Shown: positions 17,441 through 26,510, numbered from the stretch's first letter. The stretch: 64,000 nucleotides of DNA from CAVTBX01 sp963733135 (GCA_963733135.1 CAVTBX010000003.1:248001-312000), one strand, 5' to 3'. The notes: generated by a model not told the origin, from the letters alone. Numbers and translations are program-made.

Positions 17441-18709
17441 ATGAATCGGGGAGGCGCGGTCGCCGCACCCTCTCCGGCGGCGAATCGCCGCGAAGCCCTT
17501 CGTGCACCGGTCTGGGCACCGGGAGTCGCGTGTCTCGTCCTGGTCGGAGTCGCGGTGATCGCGGCGATCGAGGCCGGTGCTCCGCTGGCGCCTCGAAATG
17601 GGGAGGGCTCGATTCGCTGGAGCTGGCTCTTCCTCGCGGCGGTCTCGCTTGCGTTCCTCGCCTATCTCGCCGGCCTCAAGCTTCTCGAGCATGCGGGCCG
17701 GGCGCGGCTCGGGCTCGTCGTGGCGGTGGCCGCGGCGATCCAGCTGCTCCCGCTGGTCGGCCCGGTCGTCCTGACCACTGACCCCTACACGTACTGGGAC
17801 TACGGCAGGCTCTCGGCGGTTCACGGGGCGAACCCCTACGCGGAGATGCCGAGCGCGTTCCCCGACGACCCGGCGTACGTCCTCATGGGCAGCCGCTGGT
17901 ACGAGTCCACGACCGTCTACGGACCGGGCTTCACGCTCGCCTCGGAGGGCCATGCCCTCGTCGTCGGCGAATCCGACGAGGCGGCCGCGTGGCTCTACAA
18001 GACACTCGCCGCGGCCGCGATCCTCGTGCTCGTCGTCCTCGCGGCGAGGCTCGGCGCGCGGCCTGCCTTCGCCGCTGCCTTCGTCGGCTGGAACCCGGTC
18101 TTGGCGATCCACTTCGCCGGCGGCGGCCACAACGACGCGCTGATGATGGCTCTCGTCGTCGGTGCCCTCGCCCTGGCCGCGACCGGCCGGCAGCAGCTTG
18201 CCGGAGTCGCCTGGGCCCTTTCAGTCGCGGTCAAGTGGGTGCCGCTTGCGCTGCTCCCGCTTCAGCTCTTGGCCGACCGGGCCGCGGGCCGGCGGGCTCC
18301 CTACCTCGGGTTGGCGGTCGGTGCCGGTGCGATCGCCGCGATCGCCTTCTGGCGCTACGGCACGGACTGGGTCACGGCTTTTGGCCCGCTCGCGGACAAC
18401 CTGCGTGACCAGACCCGTGCCTCCATCCCGAACCGGCTCGTCCAGCTGACCGGGGTGCCCGAGGCTGCCGCTGCGGCGTTGCTCGCGGCGGCCTTCGTGG
18501 TCGTCTACCTCTGGCTCCTCCGCGAGGCCTGGCGTGGCCGCGCGCGCCTCGCCCTCGCGGCGGGCGCATTGCTCCTGGCCACGGCCTGGCTCGTTCCCTG
18601 GTACGCCGTCTGGGCCGTGCCGCTCGCGGCGATCGAGGAGGACCGGGCTGCACGCTGGCTCGCGGTCGGGCTCTCGGCCTACCTCCTCCCGATGTACGTC
18701 CCGGTCTAG
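17441..18709 (+). CDS. GT-C fold membrane glycosyltransferase (GT87 / MptB-like)
   Basis: A 422-residue integral membrane protein with about ten or more hydrophobic segments. The first extracytoplasmic loop carries TTDPYTYWDYGRLSAVHGANPY, which resembles the Asp-containing loop of polyprenol-phosphate-mannose-dependent mannosyltransferases. GHNDALMMALVV and SVAVKWVPLAL are further family-like segments. It most likely moves a sugar from a polyprenyl-phosphate donor on the outer membrane face. The acceptor is unknown. It lies 6 bp after the PBP gene and is convergent with the kinase gene, both of which encode Thr/Pro-rich external tails. Confidence 0.75.
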   Translation: MNRGGAVAAPSPAANRREALRAPVWAPGVACLVLVGVAVIAAIEAGAPLAPRNGEGSIRWSWLFLAAVSLAFLAYLAGLKLLEHAGRARLGLVVAVAAAIQLLPLVGPVVLTTDPYTYWDYGRLSAVHGANPYAEMPSAFPDDPAYVLMGSRWYESTTVYGPGFTLASEGHALVVGESDEAAAWLYKTLAAAAILVLVVLAARLGARPAFAAAFVGWNPVLAIHFAGGGHNDALMMALVVGALALAATGRQQLAGVAWALSVAVKWVPLALLPLQLLADRAAGRRAPYLGLAVGAGAIAAIAFWRYGTDWVTAFGPLADNLRDQTRASIPNRLVQLTGVPEAAAAALLAAAFVVVYLWLLREAWRGRARLALAAGALLLATAWLVPWYAVWAVPLAAIEEDRAARWLAVGLSAYLLPMYVPV

Positions 18710-18723
18710 CCCGCCGAACCCTC

Positions 18724-19917
18724 CTAGGGACCTGTCTCGGTCGCGTCTGTGGAGGTCGTGGCCGTCGTCGGCTCAGTTTGGGTCGTCGGCTCCTCCTCCG
18801 TCGTCGTTTGCTCGGAGGTCGTTGGCTCGGTCGTCGCATCGGTAGTCGGGTCGGTGGTTTCCTCGGGCGGCTGCTCCGCCGGAACCGTCGTGGTCCGCTC
18901 TACCGTCTCGCGCGGCCCGGTGGATCCCGGGTCGTCGTCGTCCGTCGCAAGGACGGCAGCGAGGACACCGCCCCCGGCCACGAGCGCGAGGAGGACGCCG
19001 AGCAGAGCGAGACGATGCGACCGGCGCCGCCGCGGTGGTCGTCGGTGAGGGCCTGCGGGCGGTGGCGTGCCGAGGGCTCCCGTTCGCTCCTGGTCTGGGA
19101 CGGTGCGGGAGAGGGCGATCGTGGCCGGTTCGGCCAGCAGGCCGACGAGCGCGGCCCCGTCCGGAGGCCTGGCCTCGGGCGACTTCGCCAGCGACTGCTC
19201 CGCGAGGGCGGCGAGCGCCAGTGGCGCACCTGGGCGAACCGACTGGATCGGTCGCGGCCGCTCTCGCTGGTGCTTGACGGCCACCTCGATCGCCGTCTCA
19301 CCGATGAACGGCAGCCCGCCTGTCAAGAGCCGGTAGAGGATGACGCCGAAGGCATAGACGTCGGCCGGCGGCCCGGTGGGCCTGCCCTCGGCGGCCTCGG
19401 GCGAGAGATACGCGGCGGTGCCCATGATCGTGCCGGCGTCTGTCAGCGTCGCCTGGCCGGCCGCCCTGGCGATGCCGAAGTCGGCGAGCTTTGCTCGTCC
19501 CTCCGAGTCGAAGAGGATGTTCGAGGGCTTGAGGTCCCGGTGGACGATGCCGCTCGCATGCGCGTGTGCGAGCCCTGCGGCGATCTGGCTGGCGAGCCGT
19601 TCCACCTCGTAGTCAGGCAGCGGCTGACCGTTCCGCAGCCGATCCTCGAGCGTGCCGCCGCGGAGGTACTCGAGGACGATGTAGGGCCGACTCGCGGTCG
19701 TGCCGACGTCATAGACCCCCGCGATGTGCGGATGTGAGAGCGCAGCGATCGCGCGTGCCTCCCGCACGAGCCGGTTCGGGTCGGCGCCGCCCGCCAGGAG
19801 CTTGAGCGCGACGAGGCGTCCGAGGTCGAGGTCTTCGGCGAGCCAGACCTCCGACATGCCGCCTCGTCCGAGCAGCTCGCCTAGCTCGAACCGGTCGCCG
19901 ATCACCTCGCCCGACAC
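18724..19917 (-). CDS. Membrane-anchored Ser/Thr protein kinase, PknB-like
   Basis: A 397-residue kinase. The N-terminal kinase domain (about 8-265) has the Gly loop LGRGGMSEVWLAED, catalytic Lys in VALKLL, HRDLKPSNILF, DFG in LADFGIAR and an APE-equivalent SPEAAEG. A basic linker and one transmembrane helix (about 305-327) follow. The outside tail is about 65 residues of Thr/Glu/Pro repeats. No PASTA domains are present, so it is not a standard PknB muropeptide sensor. Start GTG 19917 is 8 nt from a -10-like TAGGCT that overlaps the moeA promoter. Confidence 0.9.
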   Translation of the reverse strand: MSGEVIGDRFELGELLGRGGMSEVWLAEDLDLGRLVALKLLAGGADPNRLVREARAIAALSHPHIAGVYDVGTTASRPYIVLEYLRGGTLEDRLRNGQPLPDYEVERLASQIAAGLAHAHASGIVHRDLKPSNILFDSEGRAKLADFGIARAAGQATLTDAGTIMGTAAYLSPEAAEGRPTGPPADVYAFGVILYRLLTGGLPFIGETAIEVAVKHQRERPRPIQSVRPGAPLALAALAEQSLAKSPEARPPDGAALVGLLAEPATIALSRTVPDQERTGALGTPPPAGPHRRPPRRRRSHRLALLGVLLALVAGGGVLAAVLATDDDDPGSTGPRETVERTTTVPAEQPPEETTDPTTDATTEPTTSEQTTTEEEPTTQTEPTTATTSTDATETGP

Positions 19918-19924
19918 GGCCGGT

Positions 19925-19931
19925 TAGCCTA
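19925..19931. promoter_or_regulatory. Shared bidirectional -10 element between kinase gene and moeA
   Basis: TAGCCTA reads as TAGCCT on the plus strand (19925-19930), 9 nt before the moeA GTG. It reads as TAGGCT on the minus strand (19931-19926), 8 nt before the kinase GTG. One near-symmetric site could therefore drive both divergent genes as leaderless mRNAs. Confidence 0.5.
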
Positions 19932-19939
19932 GTCCGCCC

Positions 19940-21139
19940 GTGTCGCAGCTTGTCAGCTTGGAGGAGGCACAGCGCCTCGTGCTCGACCGCATCGGGCCGC
20001 TCGAGGCCGAGCGCGTGCCCGTCGAGCGCGCGGCCGGCCGTGTGCTGGCCGAGGCTCCTGCCGCGGTGACAGACCTACCACCCTTCCCCAGTTCGGCGAT
20101 GGACGGCTTCGCCGTTCGGGCGGGCGACGTGAGAGCCGGGGTGTCACTACCCGTGGTTGGGGAGGTCGCCGCCGGGAGCCCGGCCCAAGACTCGCTCGAT
20201 GCGGGTCAGGTGATGGCGATCTCGACCGGCGGCATGGTTCCCGACGGGGCGGACGCGGTGGTGCCCATCGAGGTCGTCGACGAGTCCGACGGGACCGTGA
20301 CCTTTCGCCAGGGCGCCGAGCCCGGCGCGCACGTTCGCGTCCGAGGCGGCGACACGCGTGCCGGCGAGCCGGTGCTCGAGCCGGGGACGGAACTCGGGCC
20401 GGCTCAGATCGGCGCGCTGGCCGCGGCCGGCGTCCACGAGGTGCAGTGCCGTAAGCGACCGCGGGTCGGGATCCTCGCGACCGGCTCCGAGCTTCGCCAG
20501 CCGGGCGAATCGCTGAATCCAGGCGAGATCTACGAGTCGAACGGGCTTCTGCTCGCGGCGGCGCTCTCGCGTGCAGGCGCCGTGCCGGCTCAGCTCGGCG
20601 TCGTACCCGATGACGAGGACGCGCTCGAGCGGACGATGGAGCGTGCGCTCCTCGGCTTCGACATGCTCGTCACCGCCGGTGGCGTGTCGGTCGGCCCCCA
20701 CGACCTCGTCCGAAAGGTGCAAGCGGGTCTCCGTGCGGAGGAGGTCTTTTGGGGAGTCGCCGTCAAGCCCGGGAAGCCCGTCGCGTTCAGCATGCGACGG
20801 GCGCATCCGCTCTTCAACCTGCCCGGGAACCCGGTCTCGGTGCTCGTCACGTTCCTCCTCTTCGTGCAGCCGGCGATCAATGTGCAACTCGGCCGGCCCG
20901 AGCCCCTACCCACGTTTTCACGTGGAATCCTGGCGTCGGCGGTTCGCCGGAACGAACGCCGGCACGAGTTCGTGCGGGCCCGCAGTCGCCGTGAGGGGGA
21001 CGACGTCGTGCTGGAGCCGCTCGGCGGCCAGGAGTCGCACATGATCGTGCGGGCGGGAGGTGCAGACTCTCTCGTGTCGATCGAGCCGGGCGCGGGCGAG
21101 GTCGACGCGGGCGAGGGCGTCCGCTACCTGGCCCTCTGA
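19940..21139 (+). CDS. moeA: Molybdopterin molybdenumtransferase MoeA
   Basis: A 399-residue MoeA, which inserts molybdate into adenylylated molybdopterin. It shows LPPFPSSAMDGFAVRAGD near residue 45, VRGGDTRAGEPVLEPGT, the MPT-binding GVSVGPHDLVRKV and the C-terminal FNLPGNPVSVLVTF. GTG 19940 has a TAGCCT -10 nine bases upstream. Further cofactor genes, moaC and moaB, lie at 30726-31660. A molybdoenzyme such as a nitrate reductase or formate dehydrogenase should exist elsewhere. Confidence 0.93.
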   Translation: MSQLVSLEEAQRLVLDRIGPLEAERVPVERAAGRVLAEAPAAVTDLPPFPSSAMDGFAVRAGDVRAGVSLPVVGEVAAGSPAQDSLDAGQVMAISTGGMVPDGADAVVPIEVVDESDGTVTFRQGAEPGAHVRVRGGDTRAGEPVLEPGTELGPAQIGALAAAGVHEVQCRKRPRVGILATGSELRQPGESLNPGEIYESNGLLLAAALSRAGAVPAQLGVVPDDEDALERTMERALLGFDMLVTAGGVSVGPHDLVRKVQAGLRAEEVFWGVAVKPGKPVAFSMRRAHPLFNLPGNPVSVLVTFLLFVQPAINVQLGRPEPLPTFSRGILASAVRRNERRHEFVRARSRREGDDVVLEPLGGQESHMIVRAGGADSLVSIEPGAGEVDAGEGVRYLAL

Positions 21140-21145
21140 ACCCTC

Positions 21146-23041
21146 CTAGAGCTCGCGGAGCTCTTCGTCGGCCGGCTCGACGCGGCTTCGGCGCCGGTTC
21201 GCCAGGACCGCCCGGCGGATCGTCTCCCGTATCGGCCCGCGGAGCTCGCGCTCCTCGGGCGGTGGGTAGGCCGCGTACCGTGCCAGGGCCAGCGCACCCA
21301 TCTGACCCGCGACCGCCGACCAGGCGAGGGTCGCGACGATGAGCGGCAGCGACACGTACCCGACGGACGCGAGCGCCGCGAGGTACCAGAGCGCATCGAC
21401 GCCCAGCTCGTACCGAAGGGCGAACGAGGCGACCAAGACGAGAGGCCCGGCGAACCCGGCCGCGTAGACCGCGAGGCGAAGCCCGAGCGGCCGGTCGCGA
21501 AGCTGCGGGAGCCAGAGCCATGCGTGGAGCGAGGGCAGCACGAAGATGAGAGCAAACGGGTTGATGGCCGCCACGACGAGGGCGATGACGGACAGCGCGA
21601 GCAGGGCGGCGAGATGTCCACCGAGCTCCTCCTCATCCGTGGCCGGCCGCATGGGCACGAGACGCGGGCGCGTGACGACCCAGCCGAGCCCGGCCAGGAG
21701 CGCAAAGCCGAACAGTGCGAGGAGCGGCCAGTCCGCCGCCGGGGGGACGTCCGGGTCGAGCGGGCGGGCCTCGCCGTTCGGGAAGATCCCCACCACGCTG
21801 AAGAGTGCAAAGACGGCACCTGTCCAGAGCCAGAATCCGAGGCGGCTTCGGAGGCTTCGAAACGCGGGGCCGAGCCCGACATGCCGGCGTCTCAGGCGTG
21901 CGAAGAGGTCGACTGCCGCGGCGAGAACCGGGACGAGGAGCGCGATCAGGAAAACCTCGATCGCCCAGCCGCGCAGGAATCGGGAGCCGACGGTCACGTA
22001 GGCAGCTGTTCCGCTCGCCGTCTCGGGCGCCTGGTCGAGGGCGCCGAGCAGATTCTGGGCCGAGCGTCCGAGGTTTCCGACGCGCCGGCCCGCGAGCGTC
22101 TCGACGTCGTCTTCGGCAGCCGGCGGCGGCCGAACCCCGGCCCCTGTGAGCGTCACGGCCGGGATCCCACGAGCGACGAATGGCGCCTGGCCGTACAGGC
22201 TGAAGGGGAAGGCCAGGTCGACGAGCTGCGCCAGCGTGCCCGATTCCTCGGGGGTGAGCCCGGCCTGGGCCTCGATGCTCTGCCGTGCGGTCGCGACCAG
22301 CGAGATCGCGGGCGAGCGGGCTGTTTCACCGGTGAAGAGGATCCGCGGTGACCCGCTTCCTCCCACCGAGTCGAGGTTGACGACGGCCGCGACCGAGGCC
22401 CGACCCCCGATCAGGCTGCGCAGGAACTCGGGATCCTCGGCGAACCTCGCTGCTCCAAGCGAGCCGTACGCACCACCGTCAGCCGAGAGGAAGACGAGCG
22501 TGTGCTCGAGCGTCGTCGAGGCGACGTTTCGGGCCAGCTCTATGAGCGCACCGGTTCCCGAGGCGTTGTCGTTGGCGCCCGGCGAGAGGCCGAGGTCGTC
22601 GCGGTGGGCCATGACGACGATCGTCTCGGGCGACCGACCCGGCGCGATTGCGATCAGGTTCACCAGCTCTGGGCCTCCGAGCTCCGGGATGTCGGCCCGG
22701 AACGCCTGCCTGTGGACGCGGAGCCCGTAGTCCGTCAGGCGGTCACTGACCCACGTCGTTGCGCTGTCCGCACCCGTCGTGCCGGGCCTGCGGTCGGGGA
22801 ACTGTTGCGCAAACTGGCTCGCGAACTGCGCTGCAGTTCCACCGTCGAACGAAGGGTCGAGGCGGGGCTGGGGGAGCGCGCTCGGCTGGCCGACGGTGAA
22901 TGCGAGCGCGACCAGAGCGACCGCGGCGGGTATCCAAGCGGCGCGATAGATCCGCCCGGAGAGCGGCCGCTCGAGCGACCCGCGTCGCGGCCGCCGCCTG
23001 GATTCTGGCGCGGAGAACACCCGACCAGTGTAGGAGGGCAT
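21146..23041 (-). CDS. Membrane-bound M28-family peptidase homologue
   Basis: A 631-residue protein. One N-terminal transmembrane helix (about 30-50) is followed by an M28-like domain (about 65-330) and then about eight hydrophobic segments (about 355-590), like ER-type M28 proteins. Metal-site residues are visible in MAHRDDLG, GANDNASGTG and VNLDSVG. The usual Glu-Glu pair (base and zinc ligand) is replaced by Ala-Asp in LSADGGAYGSLGA. Activity is therefore uncertain. It converges on moeA with a 6-bp gap and is divergent from the response regulator. Confidence 0.8.
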   Translation of the reverse strand: MPSYTGRVFSAPESRRRPRRGSLERPLSGRIYRAAWIPAAVALVALAFTVGQPSALPQPRLDPSFDGGTAAQFASQFAQQFPDRRPGTTGADSATTWVSDRLTDYGLRVHRQAFRADIPELGGPELVNLIAIAPGRSPETIVVMAHRDDLGLSPGANDNASGTGALIELARNVASTTLEHTLVFLSADGGAYGSLGAARFAEDPEFLRSLIGGRASVAAVVNLDSVGGSGSPRILFTGETARSPAISLVATARQSIEAQAGLTPEESGTLAQLVDLAFPFSLYGQAPFVARGIPAVTLTGAGVRPPPAAEDDVETLAGRRVGNLGRSAQNLLGALDQAPETASGTAAYVTVGSRFLRGWAIEVFLIALLVPVLAAAVDLFARLRRRHVGLGPAFRSLRSRLGFWLWTGAVFALFSVVGIFPNGEARPLDPDVPPAADWPLLALFGFALLAGLGWVVTRPRLVPMRPATDEEELGGHLAALLALSVIALVVAAINPFALIFVLPSLHAWLWLPQLRDRPLGLRLAVYAAGFAGPLVLVASFALRYELGVDALWYLAALASVGYVSLPLIVATLAWSAVAGQMGALALARYAAYPPPEERELRGPIRETIRRAVLANRRRSRVEPADEELREL

Positions 23042-23074
23042 TCAGCCTGCACCGGCGCGCTGCGGGCCGCCGCC

Positions 23075-23080
23075 TATTCT
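23075..23080 (+). promoter_or_regulatory. Two-component system -10 element
   Basis: TATTCT ends 8 nt before the response regulator ATG, consistent with leaderless or near-leaderless transcription. A GGGAG immediately before the ATG is too close to be a normal ribosome-binding site. Confidence 0.4.
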
Positions 23081-23088
23081 CTAGGGAG

Positions 23089-23787
23089 ATGGCCGCCTCC
23101 GCGAGCATCCTCCTCGTCGACGACGAGGAGTCGATCCAGAAGCTGCTGACGTACCCGCTCGAGCGTGAAGGCTTCGAGGTCGTTCAGGCCCGCGATGGGG
23201 CGGAGGCGCTCGATCGCTTCCGGAACGGCACGTTCGACCTCGTCGTCCTCGACTTGGCGCTTCCCAAGCTCGACGGCCTCGAGGTCTGCCGGCGTCTACG
23301 GGCGACCTCGACGGTGCCGATCATCATGCTGACGGCGCGCGACGACGAGATCGACAAGGTGCTCGGGCTCGAGCTCGGGGCCGACGACTACATCACGAAG
23401 CCGTTCTCCATCCGGGAGTTCCGGAGCCGAGTCAGAGCGTTGCTGCGCCGGGCGAAGCTCACACCGGCCGAGATCGCGGAGGAGACGATCGACGCGGACG
23501 GCGTGCGGATCGATCTCGGCCGACGGACGGTGGAGGTCACGGGCCGGCCGGTCGAGCTGACGTATCTCGAGTTCGAGCTGCTCCGGACGCTCGCGACGCA
23601 TCCCGGCCGTGTGTACAGCCGCCAGATGCTCCTCGACATGCTCTGGGGCGGGTCGGACTACCGCGATCCGCGGACGATCGACGTCCACATCCGCCACCTC
23701 AGGGAAAAGATCGAGCCCGATCCGAGCGACCCGAGCTACATCCTCACCGTTCGCGGCGTCGGCTACCGGTTCCGGGAGACGCGATGA
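23089..23787 (+). CDS. OmpR/PhoB-family response regulator
   Basis: A 232-residue regulator. The receiver domain has the acidic pair VDDEES, the phospho-Asp in VVLDLALPKLDG, the Thr of IIMLTARDDE and Lys of YITKPFS. The winged-helix C-terminal domain (about 130-230) ends with HIRHLREKIEPDPSDPSYILTVRGVGYRF. ATG 23089 gives the family N-terminus. It overlaps the histidine kinase by 4 nt. The linked HtrA protease two genes on suggests an envelope-stress role similar to RegX3, MprA or CseB systems, but the signal cannot be read from sequence. Confidence 0.92.
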   Translation: MAASASILLVDDEESIQKLLTYPLEREGFEVVQARDGAEALDRFRNGTFDLVVLDLALPKLDGLEVCRRLRATSTVPIIMLTARDDEIDKVLGLELGADDYITKPFSIREFRSRVRALLRRAKLTPAEIAEETIDADGVRIDLGRRTVEVTGRPVELTYLEFELLRTLATHPGRVYSRQMLLDMLWGGSDYRDPRTIDVHIRHLREKIEPDPSDPSYILTVRGVGYRFRETR

Positions 23788-25259
23788 GGTCGCTGCTGCC
23801 GCTCCGCTCGCTGACGATGAAGCTCGGACTGGTTCTCTTCGGGCTCGTCTTCGTCGTGATCGTGATCCTCCTGGTCGTCGTCGTCCCGCGGCTGGAATCG
23901 CGGCTCGTCGATGCCCGCATCGACCGCATCGAGCGGGCGGCTCCCTCGGCGCAGAGGGCGCTTCGCCGGCTGTCGGACGCTCAGATCGGCGAGGGAAGCG
24001 CGCTCGCCGTGCTCGGCACGCGCCACGACGCTCGTGTCGTCGTCCTGACGCGGCTGGGGGAAGGCTCGCTCAGGGTCGTCGGTGATTCGACGCTCGCCGA
24101 GTCGGGAGTCTTCGCCCAGGATCCCTTGGCGCTGCGGGCACTCGGGAGTGGAATGCTCGAGCGCGGCCGAGTCGACCGCGGCGGCCGCTCGTTTGCAGAG
24201 GTCGCGTTCCCCGCGGGCGACAAGATCGTCGTGCTCTCCGCACCGCTCGGGGACGTCCTCAGGAGCTTCGATCTCCTGCGGAAGAGCCTGCTCGTCGCGG
24301 GCAGCCTGGCGCTCCTCGCCGCTGCCGTCCTCGCCTACGTCGCGGCGTGGGGGCTCACACGGCGTCTGCGCCGCCTCGAAGCCGCCGCCGAGCAGATCGC
24401 AGCCGGAGACTTCTCCCAGCCGGTCGTCGACCACGGCCGGGACGAGGTGGCCGAGCTCGCCCGAGCCTTCGAGAACATGCGCGAGCGTCTCTCGCATCTC
24501 GAGCGAGCGCGCCGGGAGTTCATCCAGAACGCGTCGCATGAGCTTCGGACGCCGCTCTTCTCGCTCGGCGGCTTTCTCGAGCTGCTCGAAGACGAGGAGC
24601 TCGATGAGGCCACGCGCAGGGAGTTCCTGGCCGAGACGCGTGCCCAGATCGATCGTCTCGCGAAGCTCGCCACCGATCTCCTCGACCTCTCGCGCCTCGA
24701 CGCCGGCCAGCTGGACGTTACCGAGGAGGATTTCGACTTGCTCGACACGCTCCGGATCGTCGCCGACGAGTTCCGGCCGGCGGCCGAGTCGACCGGGCAC
24801 GACCTCCAGGTGGTCGCCGAGGGTTCCGTGACCGCATGCGCAGACTCCCAGCGAGCGCTTCAGGTAGCGCGGATCCTGGTTCAGAACGCGCTCCGGCACA
24901 CGCCAGACGGGACGCCTGTGTCCCTTGGGGCGAGCAGGAGGGACGGCCGGGCCGTCCTCGAAGTCACGGATGCGGGCCCGGGGATCGCGCAGGACGCCGT
25001 TCCGCACCTCTTCGAGCGCTTCTACCGGGGCGAGGGCGGCCGTACGTCCGGAAGCGGTCTCGGGCTTGCCATCGCCTCGGAGCTCGCGCGGCGGATGCAG
25101 GGCGACCTCTCGGTGCACTCTCGCCCGGGAGAGACGACGTTCGTGCTCGCGCTGCCATCGGGACGGGCACCGGAGCACCCGTTTTCACGGGGAAACGGAG
25201 CCGATCAGGACGAGCAGCCGGCTCTCGGACCCCGCCCCGCCGGTTCGCGACTACGCTGA
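23784..25259 (+). CDS. Sensor histidine kinase
   Basis: A 491-residue kinase. It has a transmembrane helix at about 12-35, an external sensor loop, a second helix at about 170-195, HAMP, then the H box FIQNASHELRTPLFSLGGFLELL. The ATPase domain has the N box LVQNALRHTPDG, G1 VTDAGPGI, F box LFERFYRG and G2 GSGLGLAIA. It phosphorylates the upstream regulator, with which it overlaps by 4 nt. The HtrA gene begins 6 bp after its stop. The C-terminal 30 residues are unstructured. Confidence 0.92.
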   Translation: MRSLLPLRSLTMKLGLVLFGLVFVVIVILLVVVVPRLESRLVDARIDRIERAAPSAQRALRRLSDAQIGEGSALAVLGTRHDARVVVLTRLGEGSLRVVGDSTLAESGVFAQDPLALRALGSGMLERGRVDRGGRSFAEVAFPAGDKIVVLSAPLGDVLRSFDLLRKSLLVAGSLALLAAAVLAYVAAWGLTRRLRRLEAAAEQIAAGDFSQPVVDHGRDEVAELARAFENMRERLSHLERARREFIQNASHELRTPLFSLGGFLELLEDEELDEATRREFLAETRAQIDRLAKLATDLLDLSRLDAGQLDVTEEDFDLLDTLRIVADEFRPAAESTGHDLQVVAEGSVTACADSQRALQVARILVQNALRHTPDGTPVSLGASRRDGRAVLEVTDAGPGIAQDAVPHLFERFYRGEGGRTSGSGLGLAIASELARRMQGDLSVHSRPGETTFVLALPSGRAPEHPFSRGNGADQDEQPALGPRPAGSRLR

Positions 25260-25265
25260 GCGGAA

Positions 25266-26510
25266 GTGCCGTCGCCCCGCCCTACGTCTCTGGCAGTCGT
25301 CGCTTTCGTCGCGGCCGTCCTCGGAGGCACGGCCGCACTCGCTGTCGGCAAGGCGACGGGCTGGGTCGACGAGGGGGAGACCGTTCTCGTCCCGGCGCGC
25401 AGTGGTGATTCGGGTCAGGGCCAGGGGGTCAGCTCGACGGAGCCGACGGAGTCGGCGGCGAAGCCGCTGCTCGGGAACGGCTTCGATCCGGGCCGCATCT
25501 ATGAAGCGCGGTCGGGCGGCGTCGTCACGATCTTCGCGCTCTTCGGTACCCACGTTCAGGACGGCGCGGGCGGTACCGCCCAAGGCTCCGGCTTCGTCGT
25601 GTCGCCCGATGGCTACATCCTCACGAACTCGCATGTGATCACGACAGCGGGGGAGACCGCGCCCGAGGAGACTCCCGAGACCGCGGACACCGTGTACGTC
25701 GAGTTCCCGAGCGGCGACCGCGTCTCGGCCGAGGTCGTCGGTTTCGATCCCTTCGACGACGTCGGCGTCCTGAAGGTCGACCCGGCCGAGCAGGCGCTCG
25801 AGCCGGTGCCGCTCGGCGACTCCTCTCGAGTCGAGGTCGGCGATCCCGTAGCAGCAATCGGCAGCCCGTTCGGCCAGACGACCTCTCTGAGCGTGGGCGT
25901 CGTCTCGGCGACCGAGCGCTCGACGCCTTCCCTGACCTCCACATTCGACCTCGTCGACGCGATCCAGACGGACACGCCGATCAACCGCGGCAACTCCGGT
26001 GGCCCGCTCTTCGACGCCCGCGGCCGTGTGATCGGCATCAACGCACAGATCCGGAGCGACTCGGGAACCGCCGACGGGGTTGGCTTCGCAGTACCCATCA
26101 ACTCCGCCAAGCGCTCGATGGAGCAGCTCATCGCCACGGGCGAGGTTCGCTACGCCTGGGTCGGTGTCTCGACGCAGACGGTGACGCCCTCGATGGCCGA
26201 GCAACTGGGGCTCGGAGCCCCACGCGGCGCTGTTGTGCAGCGGGTCGTCGAGGACAGTCCCGCCGCGGCGGCAAGGCTCGAGGCCGGTTCGCAGCAGGAG
26301 ACCTTCGAGGGCATCCAGATCCAGACGGGCGGCGACATCATCGTCGCGATCGACGGTGAGCCCGTCGACACGGCCGAGGACGTCGTGCGGAGGATCTCCA
26401 TGCTTCTGCCCGGCGATCGCGTCGTCCTCACGGTTGTCCGCGATGGCCAGCGTCTCGAGGTTCCCGTCGAGCTCGGTGAGCGACCGAGCTTCGTGCCGGG
26501 CGAGAACTAG
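25266..26510 (+). CDS. HtrA/DegP-type serine protease with PDZ domain
   Basis: A 414-residue trypsin-like protease with an N-terminal signal anchor (about 7-30). The catalytic triad is His in ILTNSHVI, Asp in FDDVGVLKV and Ser in GNSGGPLFD. A PDZ domain occupies about 300-400 (RGAVVQRVVEDSPAAAARL, GDIIVAIDGEPV). It degrades misfolded extracytoplasmic proteins. Immediate position after the two-component genes, as in mycobacterial mprAB-pepD, suggests it is controlled by them. Confidence 0.92.
   Translation: MPSPRPTSLAVVAFVAAVLGGTAALAVGKATGWVDEGETVLVPARSGDSGQGQGVSSTEPTESAAKPLLGNGFDPGRIYEARSGGVVTIFALFGTHVQDGAGGTAQGSGFVVSPDGYILTNSHVITTAGETAPEETPETADTVYVEFPSGDRVSAEVVGFDPFDDVGVLKVDPAEQALEPVPLGDSSRVEVGDPVAAIGSPFGQTTSLSVGVVSATERSTPSLTSTFDLVDAIQTDTPINRGNSGGPLFDARGRVIGINAQIRSDSGTADGVGFAVPINSAKRSMEQLIATGEVRYAWVGVSTQTVTPSMAEQLGLGAPRGAVVQRVVEDSPAAAARLEAGSQQETFEGIQIQTGGDIIVAIDGEPVDTAEDVVRRISMLLPGDRVVLTVVRDGQRLEVPVELGERPSFVPGEN

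Noticed and set aside
22321..22338. TGTTTCACCGGTGAAG as a parS site
   Set aside because: Two extra bases lie in the centre, which changes the spacing of the half sites.
25182..25197. Second parS-like site GTTTTCACGGGGAAAC
   Set aside because: The CACGTG centre is broken, so the match to parS is too weak.
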